Assembly (NCBI GenBank): GCA_030295235.1
Contig: AP026158.1
Location: 413,490 to 477,489 of the forward strand
DNA length: 64,000 nucleotides
Source of the DNA: Fistulifera solaris
Taxonomy: Eukaryota > Bacillariophyta > Bacillariophyceae > Naviculales > Stauroneidaceae
Reading direction: 5' to 3'
Shown here: positions 46,301-57,099 of the stretch, one piece after another
How positions within the stretch are numbered: the stretch's first letter is position 1
Layout of the letters: every line of letters starts with the position of its first letter
Notes under the pieces: generated by a model
What the model was told of the DNA's origin: nothing
What the model saw: the letters and a program-made list of their open reading frames with translations, nothing else
Databases searched by the model: none
Program-made: the position numbers and the translations under genes

Positions 46301-47065
46301 ACCTGATACGATCGGTTTGCTGCGTAGCCATCAATTGTTGCAAGGGACGTTCAAGTTGCGACAATACTCGTTCACAGGCTTTCCGTTTTTCCTCTTGTTC
46401 GACATCGTCTGAGCAAGGATTTTGTTCCAGTCTACGCAGAGTATTTGTTTGAAAAGTCACCGATTGCTGCATCGTCACGATCTGTTTTTCGTCGCCTTTG
46501 ATTTTGTCACGTAAATCCAAATAGGCTTTCATGCCGGATTCAGCCGCCGTCTGTATTTGCTGTGCTTTCGGATGTTCGGGAACTTGAAACGGCCCCGTGA
46601 CAACTTCAACGACTTGTTCGGCTTGTTGAATACTGCCAGTCGTTCGTCCCTCTCTCGATTGTCGTTGCTGCTCTGCTGCTTGCTCCAGCAGATTCACCGA
46701 CGCTTGCCCCGTTTCTTCCAACAATCGTGCGGACTGCACTAAATGCGACAGCTGCTGCGGAGGACACGCCCGTTGCAAGCGAGCCTGTGAAAAAGAAGCG
46801 GATTGCAACGACGACGATGATGTCTGCAATGATAGAAAGCATACTTGTATGTGAGTAGCATTTCTCATGTATCTTTATTGAAAAACGCACAAATAAATAA
46901 TAAACAACGTACCAAAGCCGTCGGACCGAATCCTCCCACCGCAGCAAATGCTTCCGAAAGCTCTCGAGCAGCCCTTTGAATGCGTTCTTGAGCAAAGGAA
47001 TCAGAAACAGTCACACTCGACAGCCAATGCGTTACAAGAAAGGGAAGCTCATCATTTGATTGCAT
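40304..47065 (-). CDS. BRWD: BRWD/PHIP-type WD40-bromodomain chromatin protein
   Basis: Seven exons: 47065-46913, 46823-45161, 45091-43354, 43272-43158, 43095-40749, 40682-40450 and 40385-40304; 2109 residues after removing one extra G at 42306-42310. Order: a short N-terminal helical module (LPFLVTHWLSSV); two groups of WD40 repeats (LRGHAGVINNIDVSPDN; LKAHHSAITDLSYSYKGDR); the BRWD cryptic tudor-like region (VGDSIVYIPRVH ... ILWNTGERENVSPWELSL); bromodomain 1 at about 1350-1460 (AFADPVN ... CIKYNGEVHDLS); about 550 disordered acidic/Arg-Ser-rich residues with a duplicated SYA(D/E)QPSDID motif; and bromodomain 2 near 2000-2085 (DSYQSVIKEPMDFRTIEEE, VFNNCILFNQ). Animal BRWD proteins bind acetylated or methylated histones and act as CRL4 substrate receptors. 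The intron at 45092-45160 has a GC donor (AAG|GCAAGT). Confidence 0.92.
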
Positions 47066-47813
47066 TGTTGCGGTTGTAGACGAATTAACTTAAAAGAAAA
47101 TACCTTCACTTCTTTTGAAAAGGCTTTCGTAAGATGCAGAAGTTACTTTGTTGCGGGTTGTAGCGGTAACTCTATCTTCGAAGTAGAGAAAAGAAAATGA
47201 ATTATAAAGATATCATGTCACTTTGTGTTTGACGTGAGCTGTTGAGAAGCAAGCAAGCAAGAGAGCCTGGCGGAGGACGAGGTTTACCAGGTAGAGCCTC
47301 GCACTCGCACACATTTGCGCGCAGCGCGTCTTCCCTGATACGAGCGCGCTATGCCCGCCCGCGCGCGCAGTTCAAATTACTGTATTTCATGTCTGTCCGT
47401 CGTGTGTCCGAAGAAAACCCTGACTGAAAACCTCTCGAGTCGGGAAAATAAGCGAGAATGGACTTGATGGGATGATTCCTTCCGACAACATCTTCTTTCA
47501 TTTCATATCATGAAAGCCACGGAGCGACGACCAGAGAGGGGCTTAGCTAAGTACTTTATAACATTTGATGAAGATCTTTCGGATAGTTGTGATATATCGA
47601 ACGTCGACCACAGATCGAGATTTTACTATAGTTCCCAAATGTAGTTTTCGACTTGATGAGTGGCGATTTTTCAGTCCCGAGGCCGGAACGGTTTTTTTCT
47701 TCTCGTTCCGTCGCGAAAGATCACGACAAACTTCGAGCAGCGCGTTAATATGAAAAAAAACGATTACATTGCTCCAGTATATTTCATTTTCATTCGAGTA
47801 TTTTAATAGAAAC
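47066..47813. promoter_or_regulatory. Divergent intergenic region with GC-rich patch
   Basis: About 750 bases between the BRWD gene (-) and the lipoyl-Kgd4 gene (+), so it must hold both promoters. A strongly GC- and CpG-rich patch spans about 47265-47372 (for example gcgcgcagcgcgtc and cccgcccgcgcgcgcag), unlike the AT-rich sequence around it. A minus-strand frame (47543-48040) overlaps the next gene and is not convincing. Confidence 0.4.
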
Positions 47814-48634
47814 ATGAATCGCTGCTTTCCTTTGATACAAACAATAGCACGTCCACTACGACGCACCATATCCACAACTCCGCCTCGGTTTGACAAAAGA
47901 AGCATCAAAGTGCCCAGCATGGGTGATTCCATCACGGAGGTACGATTGATTGTTGCTACTGTTGTTGCTGTATACTTTATCTTATATACGAAAAACACCT
48001 TCTCGCTTCTTTTAGGGAACGATTGTCGAATGGACGGCACAAGTCGGTCAGGCGGTTCAGGCAGACGACGTCATCGCGCTAGTAGAGACTGATAAAGTGA
48101 CCGTCGAAATCAAAGCTGAGATCAGTGGTGTTATTACAAAGCACTTTGGTGCCATGTAAGTGAGACTCACTAGGATTACTGTATGGTCTGTGTACGACGG
48201 TAAATTTCACACTCCACTGGTTTTCGTTCACTTCAGCGATGAAACGGTCGAAGTAGGTGCGGATTTGTACGAGATTGATACAGATGCCTCTGCATCAGTA
48301 TCGACGGAAGGCATTTCAAAGTAGAGTCGTCGAAAGCCACAAATGAGAACGACACTCCCGTGGCGGCCAGTGCCTCGGCCCCTCCGCTAAAAGTACCGAC
48401 AGCGAAGCCCACCTCGCGAACGCCCTCTATTCACTTTTTGGGAAGGGAAGGATGGGCTACCCGACTCAGTGGCGGATCTAAGCCAAGCCCACCGCCAAAA
48501 CCCGTTTACATACCGCCCTCTTATGGGCGACCTAAATTACGCAAGAAGAGATCGATGCATTGATTACGGGAGGGGCCGACTTAGCTCCGTCTGTGTTGGA
48601 CTATTCCAGCGGGGCCAAGTTTCGGCCGTTTTGA
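47814..48634 (+). CDS. Mitochondrial lipoyl-domain protein with Kgd4/MRPS36-like C-terminus
   Basis: Three exons (47814-47939, 48016-48155, 48237-48634) with clear GT-AG introns; 221 residues after adding one A at 48318-48320 and one at 48534-48536. The first 30 residues are basic and hydroxylated (ARPLRRTISTTPPRFDKR), a typical mitochondrial presequence. Residues about 31-108 form an E2o-like lipoyl domain (IKVPSMGDSITEGTIVEW; ETDKVTVEIKAEISG) with the lipoyl lysine at K69. An Ala/Pro linker follows. The C-terminus holds SRTPSIHFLGREGW (149-162) and YGRPKITQEEIDALITGG (185-202), resembling the 'TPLIRFPDRR' and 'LPQKYRRKLVSQEEMEFI' segments of human MRPS36/KGD4. KGD4 ties E3 to the 2-oxoglutarate dehydrogenase complex. 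No E2 catalytic domain and no HxxxDG motif are present. Role inferred: lipoylated adaptor of that complex. Confidence 0.82.
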
Positions 48635-49457
48635 AAACAATAAAACTAGATTATATCTTGGTTGTCATGACAGTGTTGCTGAGCAAATGATGAAGACAAA
48701 AGCATCGATCCGCGCTACAGTCGTTCACTCTGATCTTCGTGTAGCTGATATATTGATAGCAGTTGCTTAGAAAATAAAATAATTGGTCTGAATGTCTTAC
48801 TTCTTAATCCGCTGACGTGATGTTTGTTGTGCTTCTGTAATGATAAATCGTAATCCTTTGGGAAAGCATTAGCATTGTTGCGAGAAGTCTCGTAGTCGTT
48901 GGTGACGCGAGACGAGTGACGACTCCTCGTGTCGAGCCCTATCAATCACTGGTACTTCATACCGTAGACTCTCTACTCTAGAGAGAGCATTCCTCACCGA
49001 AAAGATAAAGAAAAAACTGAGAAAGGTTGTTTCGGAAAAGGCGATGAAGCTGAAGACCTTACAGCGCACCATGTTCTCCACTTTCTGCCTACTTTCAAGT
49101 GGATACCACTTTATTCCCTCCTAAATACTTTTAGTCTGCTCTTTAAATAACGATATCTTGGCGATACCTGCATAGTGAAGTGTACTTTTCATGTTCCTAT
49201 GTATCGTAAACGTTGCTTAGCAGCCTTGCGCCGAATGTCGCTCAACCGCTGTTTCCTCACATTTTCATCGATCGCAAGGCAGGATCGCTGCTCTCTCGCA
49301 AGATTTTGAATTGTCGAGGAGGTGCACAGCGGATGCGCCTTGTTTAATGGCACAATCTTTTTGTTGAGTGTCCTCATAGGTCAAAACGATCTTGTCTTAT
49401 CTTGGTGACAAAGATAAATTGTGAAAATAGCGATAACAATCAAGCTTCAGTTGATTC
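48635..49457. other. Intergenic between lipoyl-Kgd4 and CxHC-repeat genes
   Basis: About 820 bases. Short minus-strand frames (48715-49377) lack motifs or context. Nothing else is visible. Confidence 0.45.
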
Positions 49458-52262
49458 ATGAGTGCACCGAAGGTTGTCAACAGTGCCCCGGACCATGATG
49501 TCGAGGCTCAGAAAATGAAGCACGATCGACGCAACAGCGGGTTATTATCAGCAGGTTCCAGCGATAGTCGTTACAGTGGACACGGCCCTCCGCCTTCGGC
49601 ATACCACACGTACTATCATCATTATCAACATCACCAATACCCGCACTACTACCACCAATCCCCACCCCCAGATATCCAAACACGTCATGGAGCCCTTCCA
49701 TTACAATCCGTGGTGACAACCTCTTTCAGTGCCGAGGAGCGCGAAGCAGTTCAAGAACCGGGTGGCGTTGCTCGTTCATCTCCGGAGAATCGATATGAGA
49801 CAGAAAAAAGAGACGTGGAACAGCGCGAGGCTTGGAGCACTCGAGGAGACTACCATCAAAGTCCCCCTATTCCTCGGCCGGCCCAGTTCTCGCACCGTAC
49901 CTATTCTGGTCCATCCGCAGCATATTACCAACCGCCGCTCAAGCGAAACTTCTACCATCACAGTCGGCCAAGCGATGTCCGACGTCCTTCTGTTCCGTCT
50001 GAGTTTAGTCCGCCGAAAGAACAAAAGCCGAAACACCTTCCTCTAAGCATAAAATCGTAACACCTCGGCACTTTTGGCAACCAGATGATATGCATGCATA
50101 CCACATGAGTCGCACAACTTCGTATCCTCCCGTTCCGTGGCCCTATCACCAGTACTTGCATCCCCCTGCAAGTCCGTCGGCAAGTCCATCTTATGCAAGA
50201 CCGGCCGCCATAAACCTGTCTCCTGGAAAGAAAAAAACCAACCACCTCGCTGGGTATCAATCGCAGCGCCTGCTCCAGGACATTGGGTGCCTCCTCCTCA
50301 GGAACCTCCAGCAGAGTGGAATCAATCATTTGACTCAAGTGAGGCTTCCACCCGGGTGCCCAAAGCAACTGAACCGGAACATCAAGCGAGAGCAAAAGAG
50401 TCCTTAAGCCCTACTTTGCACAAGGGCCTCGTCGAGCATGGGGTTTCTGGCTGTGAGAAAGCAAGAAAAATTAAATCGGAAAACGGTGAAACAATTCTCC
50501 TCTTGGCTCTTTCACAAGACCGTTCAGCGCTTAGTGAGACTCTTTGCATCGTTCGAGAGGTAAGTTGTATGTTACTATATTGGCATGATCCTAAAACTGG
50601 AGACTGACAATATTGGTTTCAGAATATTGAAATCTTTACGGCAACTCGAGAGGATGTTGACGCTCCGGCACCAGGACGCAAGCATTCCGTTTCCGTGGGA
50701 CAAGTCGGTTTAAGATGCATTCACTGTCGCCATACAACAAAAGCGAGCGACCGTGTGAAGCGAGCAGTGTGCTACCCATCGTCGATCAAACGTATCTACC
50801 GAACAGTGATTGATATGAAGCTGGATCATTTTTCGCAGTGTAAATTTGTACCGTCATCCCTACAGAACCATCTCAACGAGCTCAAATCCGTTCATTCTCG
50901 GAGTACGGGAACGACAATGCAGTATTTCATTCACGCGGCTCATATTCTCGGAATGGAAGACACCGAATCCGGGGTTCGTTTTTCGGACGAAGAAGGCAGA
51001 CTAATCGATCTTGTCACGGCACCCGCAACACCTACAGCGATGCCGAATTTTCCATCGCTGCCTTTGCTCCGTAGAAACTCAAATGCCTCTGAAAGCTCTG
51101 CTACTAAATTTCAGCCAATAACCGTGAATAGTTTCGACTCGACAAGCCAGAGCACGCTTTCAGTCACCTCCCAGGACAAATACTACAACGGAATGGTGAG
51201 CTTGGCTCTACCTGAGGACGCAGCATCATTGAGTCCTTTGAGATGCTTCTTGAGAGAGCAAGTTTGCGCTTTCTCTGCAACGGAAGAAGATATTGCTGTA
51301 CGAGCGCCAACGACTTTTTCCATCAAGATTGGACAAGTAGGAATCGGATGTATTCACTGTGTTCGACAGGAGTCAAAACGACGATCCAATAGAGCTGTTT
51401 GTTTTCCTTTTTCTATCGGAAGGATCTATCAGTCGGTAGCTGATATCCAGCGATTTCATCTTGGTGAATGCAAGCAGATGCCGACGGAAGTGAAGGAAAA
51501 ATTTTGCAGCTACAAAATGCAAGCTCGAAGGGATCCAAGGGGTTAGCGACTAGGCAGTACTGGGTGACAGCGGCGAAGAAGATCGGACTGGTAGACACCA
51601 CTCAGGGACTACGTTTCGGGCGGGACCCTTCGATATCTCAGTCCCCCAAAGCCTTTTCGTTGGACATTTTAGCCCAGGCGGCTTTTAACATGACCACGGC
51701 TAGTAAGGAGCTGGTCAAGAAAGAAGACAAAGAATGTATTGCGGAATTCCTGTACGTTGTTATGGAGCAGTTACGGCCTTGTCGCTTCACCGAAGCCGAT
51801 CGTAATAAACGTCGTCTAAAGGATGTTGGATGTATTGGAGTTGAGTGCAAGCATTGTGCTGGTCAAGTGGACGGAAGAAAGTTCTTTTGGTCGAGTGTTA
51901 GTGCAGTCGAATCGAACTTTGTTTCCGTTCACACTCATATGTTAGAGTGTCCAATGATTCCGGCTGAGCTGAAAAATCGATTGATCGAGCTCAAAGCACT
52001 GCGAAAGGAACAGACGTCCGCCTTAAAGAGTGGTTCTCAAAAAGCTTTCTTCGCGAGGGTCTGGCGAAGACTGCATGATGAAGACGACGACGATGCTACC
52101 TATGATGAACGTCTTGCGAACGAAATGATGTGCACAGACGAAGACCGTGAAAAATCAGATCATGAAACAGCTCAAGCGAATGAAGAGAACGAGACTCGAG
52201 ATGGCCCTGCGGATTCAGAAGTACTGGAGGTTGCCAGCAGCATGAAAATGGTGTCCGTATAG
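49458..52262 (+). CDS. Diatom protein with three CxHC...HxxxC repeats
   Basis: 914 residues from the ATG at 49458, with one 63-base intron (50560-50622) and three missing homopolymer bases (A at 50023-50026, A at 50231-50237, T at 51502-51505). The N-terminal third is disordered and rich in Tyr, His and Pro (YHTYYHHYQHHQYPHYYHQ). Three related units follow: unit 1 from 50623 (SVGQVGLRCIHC, VCYPSSIKRIYRTVIDM, HFSQC), unit 2 from about 51235 (KIGQVGIGCIHC, VCFPFSIGRIYQSVADI, HLGEC) and unit 3 from about 51720 (DVGCIGVECKHC, THMLEC). Units 1 and 2 are each followed by a QY(F/W)xxAAxxxGxxDT motif. The evenly placed Cys and His could bind zinc, which is inference. The C-terminus is acidic. I know this unit from many unannotated diatom proteins; no function is established. 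Confidence 0.78.
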
Positions 52263-52458
52263 GCTGGGGGGAGAGAGAAGAAACAGTTGATTTACATAAT
52301 TTACATTTACATACACTTACTAAGGAAAGAAATAAGAGGGCGACGGTTGCATTAATTAATAAACACTGATCAAACGTCTACGATGTAGAATGATGATGAT
52401 ATTAACCTGGTATAACTATAGGTAAGATTCATGAATAATGTGCAAAATTGATTGAAGG

Positions 52459-54165
52459 TTATATTTCACATTCAGCCTTTGATCGTCGTCTTGGAACATC
52501 CAATGACCAATCTCCTTCATCCAGCATCTGCCTTGCTGATCGATGGATGAAAACCGGTGTTGACTTATTCCTACTACTCTCACTGTTTCTTCCAATTGGT
52601 CGCGAAGAGCTTGAACGACCATTTTGGTGAAACCAGGAGACGACCGCTTGTCGTCGTCGGTAATGGTTTCTAAAGGGAGAAGTGCAATAGCCATCCTGAT
52701 CATTCATCGATAATCTTTCGTCGTCTGCATCATGTGAGGAGCTCTGATAGAAATCTTCGCCACCGATAGACGAAATGTCGTCGAATCTGTTACCTGTCAA
52801 AAAGACACCTGGTAAACCTTCTGCAATTTGAGGCAAGTGTCCGTTCGTATCACATAAAGTATCCGCTTCTCGATCAGCTTCGGTTTCATCTGCCAGCACG
52901 TCTTTGTTGAAATAGTAAATGGGATCCGATAGTCTTCGTTGGTAAGTCGGAGCGGGCTGAGCAAAGTGCAACGGGTCCGACACATTGCGCTGAAAAAGTG
53001 TCAGAGTGCTAGGCCTCTGAACCCACTCGGCGTGCGGCATTTCTAATATTTCGGATGACGAAATATGCTGCTTTGACGCAAGTTGATACTGATCTCTTTC
53101 CTCGATCAATGCAGCCAAATTCTGTGGGACAAACGCATGGCCACTTTCCCGGACTCGCCATGGATACACCTCGCAAGCTGGGAGTTGCGTGTAACGCAGA
53201 CGCCGTAGCGGTGAACAGTCCCCTTCGTCTACCGTCCGGCTTAAAACAAGCGGAGGCTCTGATGGATCATCCCCGTCCCCAAGATGTTCGTCGTAATTGT
53301 TCGGAAGCGAGTAAGCGCCTTGAATGACAGACTGGAATAGAGAATCGTCGTCTTTCTTCGGCGTAACGTACCAATGACTAGAATCGTCGTCGCTTTCGGA
53401 GCCACTGTCGTCGTTGCAGCTCGTCTCTTGTTGTTCTTCTCCCTCACGCGTCTGCTGTTGCAGCAGACTCTCTTCCACACGACGATTGAAGCGAGACCGT
53501 GCAGCCTCCAAGAGCTCCATCGAGCACGTGCACTCGCTAAATTTGTTTTGCTTGAAAACTGCTTGTACAGCAGTTGATTCTTGTAGAGGAGAAGCCGCTG
53601 ATCTTGTAGGCTTGATTCGTGAAAACGCTTGCACCGTGCTGTAAAGAGATGCATCAGCGCATGATTCTTGATCGGAGAAAGATAATCTTGCCGCTTCCCA
53701 GTTCTCCAACCAAGCACGAGCGCTTGTTAGCTGCATCGTAGCTTCTTGAATCAAGCTAGGACGACCTGCTTGTGTTTCCGTTCCTTCCGAGCAATCTTGC
53801 ATTTCGTAAGTCGTGAATGTCCGTGCGGAATCATTCCTGGCAGAAACACTGTTATTCTCGCCTCGCTCGACTAGAACTTCCTGATAGTTGCGTTTTAATG
53901 CACTCTTTGGGACGACATTGTTTCGCTTTTTGAGCTTCGTACTAAGAATGCTACGATAGGAAGTCGTCCAGCGAGTGCGTTCTTCCATTTGAGAGCTTTG
54001 CTGAGAAGTATCGTCTGTCGTGCAGGAGCGTTTCGAATCAAAGGAGGATTTGTTGAGTAAAGGATGCGGCTCATATACAGCGCGGTTTGAGCATTTGATT
54101 CGGTCCAGCGAATCAAAAAGCCATCTCTTCTTCCGAGCGGATCTTCGAATGTCCATTCCGCTCAT
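52459..54165 (-). CDS. Family B member 1, disordered protein
   Basis: A clean 568-residue frame from the ATG at 54165, convergent with the CxHC-repeat gene. The N-terminus is basic with a W-containing motif (KKRWLFDSLDRIKCSNRAVY). A predicted amphipathic helix, SLIQEATMQLTSARAWLENW, lies about one quarter in. Most of the rest is Ser/Asp/Glu-rich and probably disordered (DDSGSESDDDSSHW), with a central patch LAALIEERDQYQLASK. It contains several arginine-serine sites (QRRLSDPIYYF; QRNVSDPLHF) of the type that 14-3-3 proteins or basophilic kinases recognise. The next two genes but one share the W motif and all three neighbours a helix of similar layout. No known domain; function unknown. Confidence 0.7.
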   Translation of the reverse strand: MSGMDIRRSARKKRWLFDSLDRIKCSNRAVYEPHPLLNKSSFDSKRSCTTDDTSQQSSQMEERTRWTTSYRSILSTKLKKRNNVVPKSALKRNYQEVLVERGENNSVSARNDSARTFTTYEMQDCSEGTETQAGRPSLIQEATMQLTSARAWLENWEAARLSFSDQESCADASLYSTVQAFSRIKPTRSAASPLQESTAVQAVFKQNKFSECTCSMELLEAARSRFNRRVEESLLQQQTREGEEQQETSCNDDSGSESDDDSSHWYVTPKKDDDSLFQSVIQGAYSLPNNYDEHLGDGDDPSEPPLVLSRTVDEGDCSPLRRLRYTQLPACEVYPWRVRESGHAFVPQNLAALIEERDQYQLASKQHISSSEILEMPHAEWVQRPSTLTLFQRNVSDPLHFAQPAPTYQRRLSDPIYYFNKDVLADETEADREADTLCDTNGHLPQIAEGLPGVFLTGNRFDDISSIGGEDFYQSSSHDADDERLSMNDQDGYCTSPFRNHYRRRQAVVSWFHQNGRSSSSRPIGRNSESSRNKSTPVFIHRSARQMLDEGDWSLDVPRRRSKAECEI

Positions 54166-55126
54166 TGCCGTTTAAATTGTTGTGTGACTAATAGAAGTGC
54201 TCGTATGACTTTTTGTGTTTTGAGGTGTTTTGTTGCCGATGATGATGTAGAAAAGGATGAATGACCCTGGCTTTTGCGTCCCCAAAAGATAAAAATGAAA
54301 ATGTCGGTCAAGCTCCATTCAGAAGCTGCGGCTCATCGGTGTTTGACAGGTTTGGGCAAACCAGTCACTGATTTTACACGGAGAATGCTAAAAAAAACGG
54401 CAAAAGCAATGGCGGGTCTGATGGAATTTTCAAAAGCAGAATACGTTTTTTACTATGTAAACCTGGTGGTAGTAATTTAATAGTAACTTTCTTCTTAGAC
54501 GAAAAGGACTATAACACAGAATGACATCACTAACTAAATTATTCGAAAAGGATCTCTTGGCCTTGCCGGGTTTCAAGAATGACCAAAAGGGCGCGTTTTT
54601 CTGTTTTTCTCTCCTTTCGAATGAGTAGAGAACATTTTCTTCTTTTCCTCTGTACTTTGACAATCTAAGTCCTTTTTGTTTCGGACAAACTACTTTGTAC
54701 ACTTTAGTATTACTAGTCTTTAGTCTAGAACCCAGAAACACTTTTTTCCTAGTGCTTGAAGCCCGCCACATGACCGACGCCCTACACATTTCCGATGAAA
54801 GGTCTCCACAATATACGCCATTCACAAAATTTCGATTGAAGTAAGAACGCCCAATTGTCCAACGGAAAATGAACCTTATTCACGACTCACACTAACAGAG
54901 GACGAACTTAAAGCATATCTACCAGGTACTATAGACGATCGCCTAATCTTGGTCGATTCATTCACGCATCAACGAATGTTGTTTACTTTACCGAAGCAAA
55001 AGCAAGCGCGAGGATAGATTTCGGCACGACAAATTACGCCGATTAGCTGATTTATTGCTAGAAAGGTTCATCCTTACTAGTCGTTGGAAATCTTGCACAT
55101 CCCGTGGCGACTAGTTGCCTACTTTG
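54166..55126. other. Intergenic between family B members 1 and 2
   Basis: About 960 bases. A minus-strand frame at 54430-54825 (131 residues, Lys/Arg/Phe-rich) has no recognisable motif and I do not call it. Otherwise nothing is visible. Confidence 0.45.
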
Positions 55127-56762
55127 CTAGCACGCGAACGTCTGTCTCAGCCTATGAGCGTCACGCGACCTTATTCGCGATAATGCCATCTCTTTGATGT
55201 GGCTGCGCTCCAAAGAATATGGCAGAGGGCTATCTGGTGAAACAACGGTCCTCGTGAAGAGAATCGGTGGTACTGCTTCAATTCGTGGCTGGGGTAGCTC
55301 ACCGTACTTTCCAGTCATTACTGATGACAGTTCTGCTAAGTTTTGGCTTGAACGACTTGAACTAATTCCAGGTGAGCGTTTATGAGCGTTTCTTGTACTC
55401 CTTGTTGCCTCTGAAGCACTTCGATCTGACGTGTTCGCTTTCGTAAGGAATGCAGGTAATCGCGACAAAACAGAGTTCAAACGGTTTGTTGTGTCGACAG
55501 TCCTTGGTGGTGAAGAAGGTTTATCGAACCGATTTGAGTTCCAGGTGACATCTTCATCAAACGGACATTGCATAAGCGATCGACTTGTTGGAGATATAGG
55601 AACTCTGGTAGCGACATCCCGTTTAGTCTCTTTGCGCAAGTCTTCATCACTTGGACACGTTTGTAGCACCTGCGTAGTCCGCAGCAGCAAATCATGAGCA
55701 TATGAAGCGTTCCCAGCAAGTGCTGTTGTCGCCTGAGATGAAGGTGGTGACTGCAGCGTTTGATCTTTGTTTGTATTTTCTTGACTCGGCGAAGAGAGAT
55801 AGTCTTGGCCCTCTGCACTAACGCGGGTGCCATCACCTTCTGTAAGCTGATCTGCTTCGTCATTAAAAACCATATGACTTGGTTTCACTGTAAAGTAAAA
55901 GTCCGGCGGGAGAGAAACCGCATTGCCAGATATTCCATGGAGGATGCGCCCGCACTGCGATTTTTCGTGAGCTTCGAGCACTTGCGACTTCTCATCAAAA
56001 TCATCGCTAATTTTGATTCTTTGAATCGTTTCAAACACAACGTCATCTTCATTGCTCTCTTCCTCTTGTATCGGGTCCCATTTGTCTTCTTCAAGAAAGC
56101 GATTCTGTTGCCGTTTCTCCATGATTGCTCGAAACTGCTGTATTTGTCGGTTGGCATCTTCTAAATCAATCGATTGCGAATCATTGTCGGAGTCATCTGA
56201 GCTAATACATCGAAGTTCGTCGCCTTTTTCTTCCCCTTCGCGATACGGAGACACCGGAGCAGGCCGGTAGTTCTGAAAACCGAACGCCCCAGTGAATTGT
56301 TTCGTATCAGTGTAACCTATGAATTCGGAATGAACCTCATTCGGAGAGTAAGTCGTAAAGTCATACCTTAAAAGACCCTTTCTGTCTTTGCTGTATGAGT
56401 AATAATCATCAACTTGTCCACCATTTCGATCAGTTGACTTTTTTTCTATAATGTAATTCATCAGGGGTGCGCAAATCGAGATCGGGTGACTCTTGCGAAA
56501 ACTTGTTCATTTTGCGCGTCTTTTCCGATAAATAAGAGCTATAACAGTCATACGCAGGAAAATGAAAACGTGATGAGGACTGTTGCGAATCGAAATGAGG
56601 GGAAGAACAGTTGAGAAGGTCCATCGCTTCCGACCACTTTTGACTCATTCGATGAAGACCATTATTCATTACTTCTCCGCTGTTTCTAGCTCGGGAAATC
56701 AGATCGGAAGGGAAATACCGATCTATGGTGTTGCCTGTATTTTTGGCAGTAGTGCTGTACAT
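55127..56762 (-). CDS. Family B member 2 (tentative), disordered protein
   Basis: 544 residues from the ATG at 56762 after removing one A from the seven-A run (56439-56445 on +), which joins LDLRTPDELHYRKK to STDRNGGQVDDYY. Low-complexity, acidic and Ser-rich (CISSDDSDNDSQSIDLEDA) with a helix (LEDANRQIQQFRAIMEKRQ) that has the layout of the family B helix. Its C-terminus, MALSRIRSRDAHRLRQTF, resembles SFGDRIRSQDQRQR of family B member 4. It lacks the N-terminal W motif, so membership is tentative. No known domain; function unknown. Confidence 0.62.
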
Positions 56763-57099
56763 ATTTTAACTACAAATAGGAGAAAAGTCACTTCCTACCA
56801 GGAAAGCTTTGTCTTTTGCCGTCGTCTCATTTTTATATGTTTTGTGCTTCGCGGTTTTCGCCACACAAAAACGGTCGCACGAAAATTTATCTGGAAATTG
56901 GTCGAGTGCGCGCGCATGCCCGCGCAACGGAAATTCCCTTGTCGTCTCTGAACAAAATTTGAAATTCCAACGCTTTGTGCTAAGGCGGGGCCTCTAGAAA
57001 ATCACTTTACAAAGGCCTAAAGGAGGCATAGTTTAATAAAAGTTCCCTTAGAACTCAACCAGCTTTTGTTTTAGACCAGTCGACGACCTCAAATACTCT
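56763..57099. other. Short intergenic between family B members 2 and 3
   Basis: About 340 bases, ending just before the stop of member 3. Nothing distinctive is visible. Confidence 0.5.

Noticed and set aside
47543-48040. Minus-strand 165-residue frame
   Set aside because: It runs antisense through exon 1 and intron 1 of the lipoyl-Kgd4 gene and its composition is not protein-like.
47814-48634. Annotation as dihydrolipoamide succinyltransferase (E2 of 2-oxoglutarate dehydrogenase)
   Set aside because: Only the lipoyl domain is E2-like. The catalytic domain and its HxxxDG motif are absent, and the C-terminus matches KGD4/MRPS36 instead.
54430-54825. Minus-strand 131-residue frame
   Set aside because: Basic, low-complexity composition and no motif or context; treated as intergenic.
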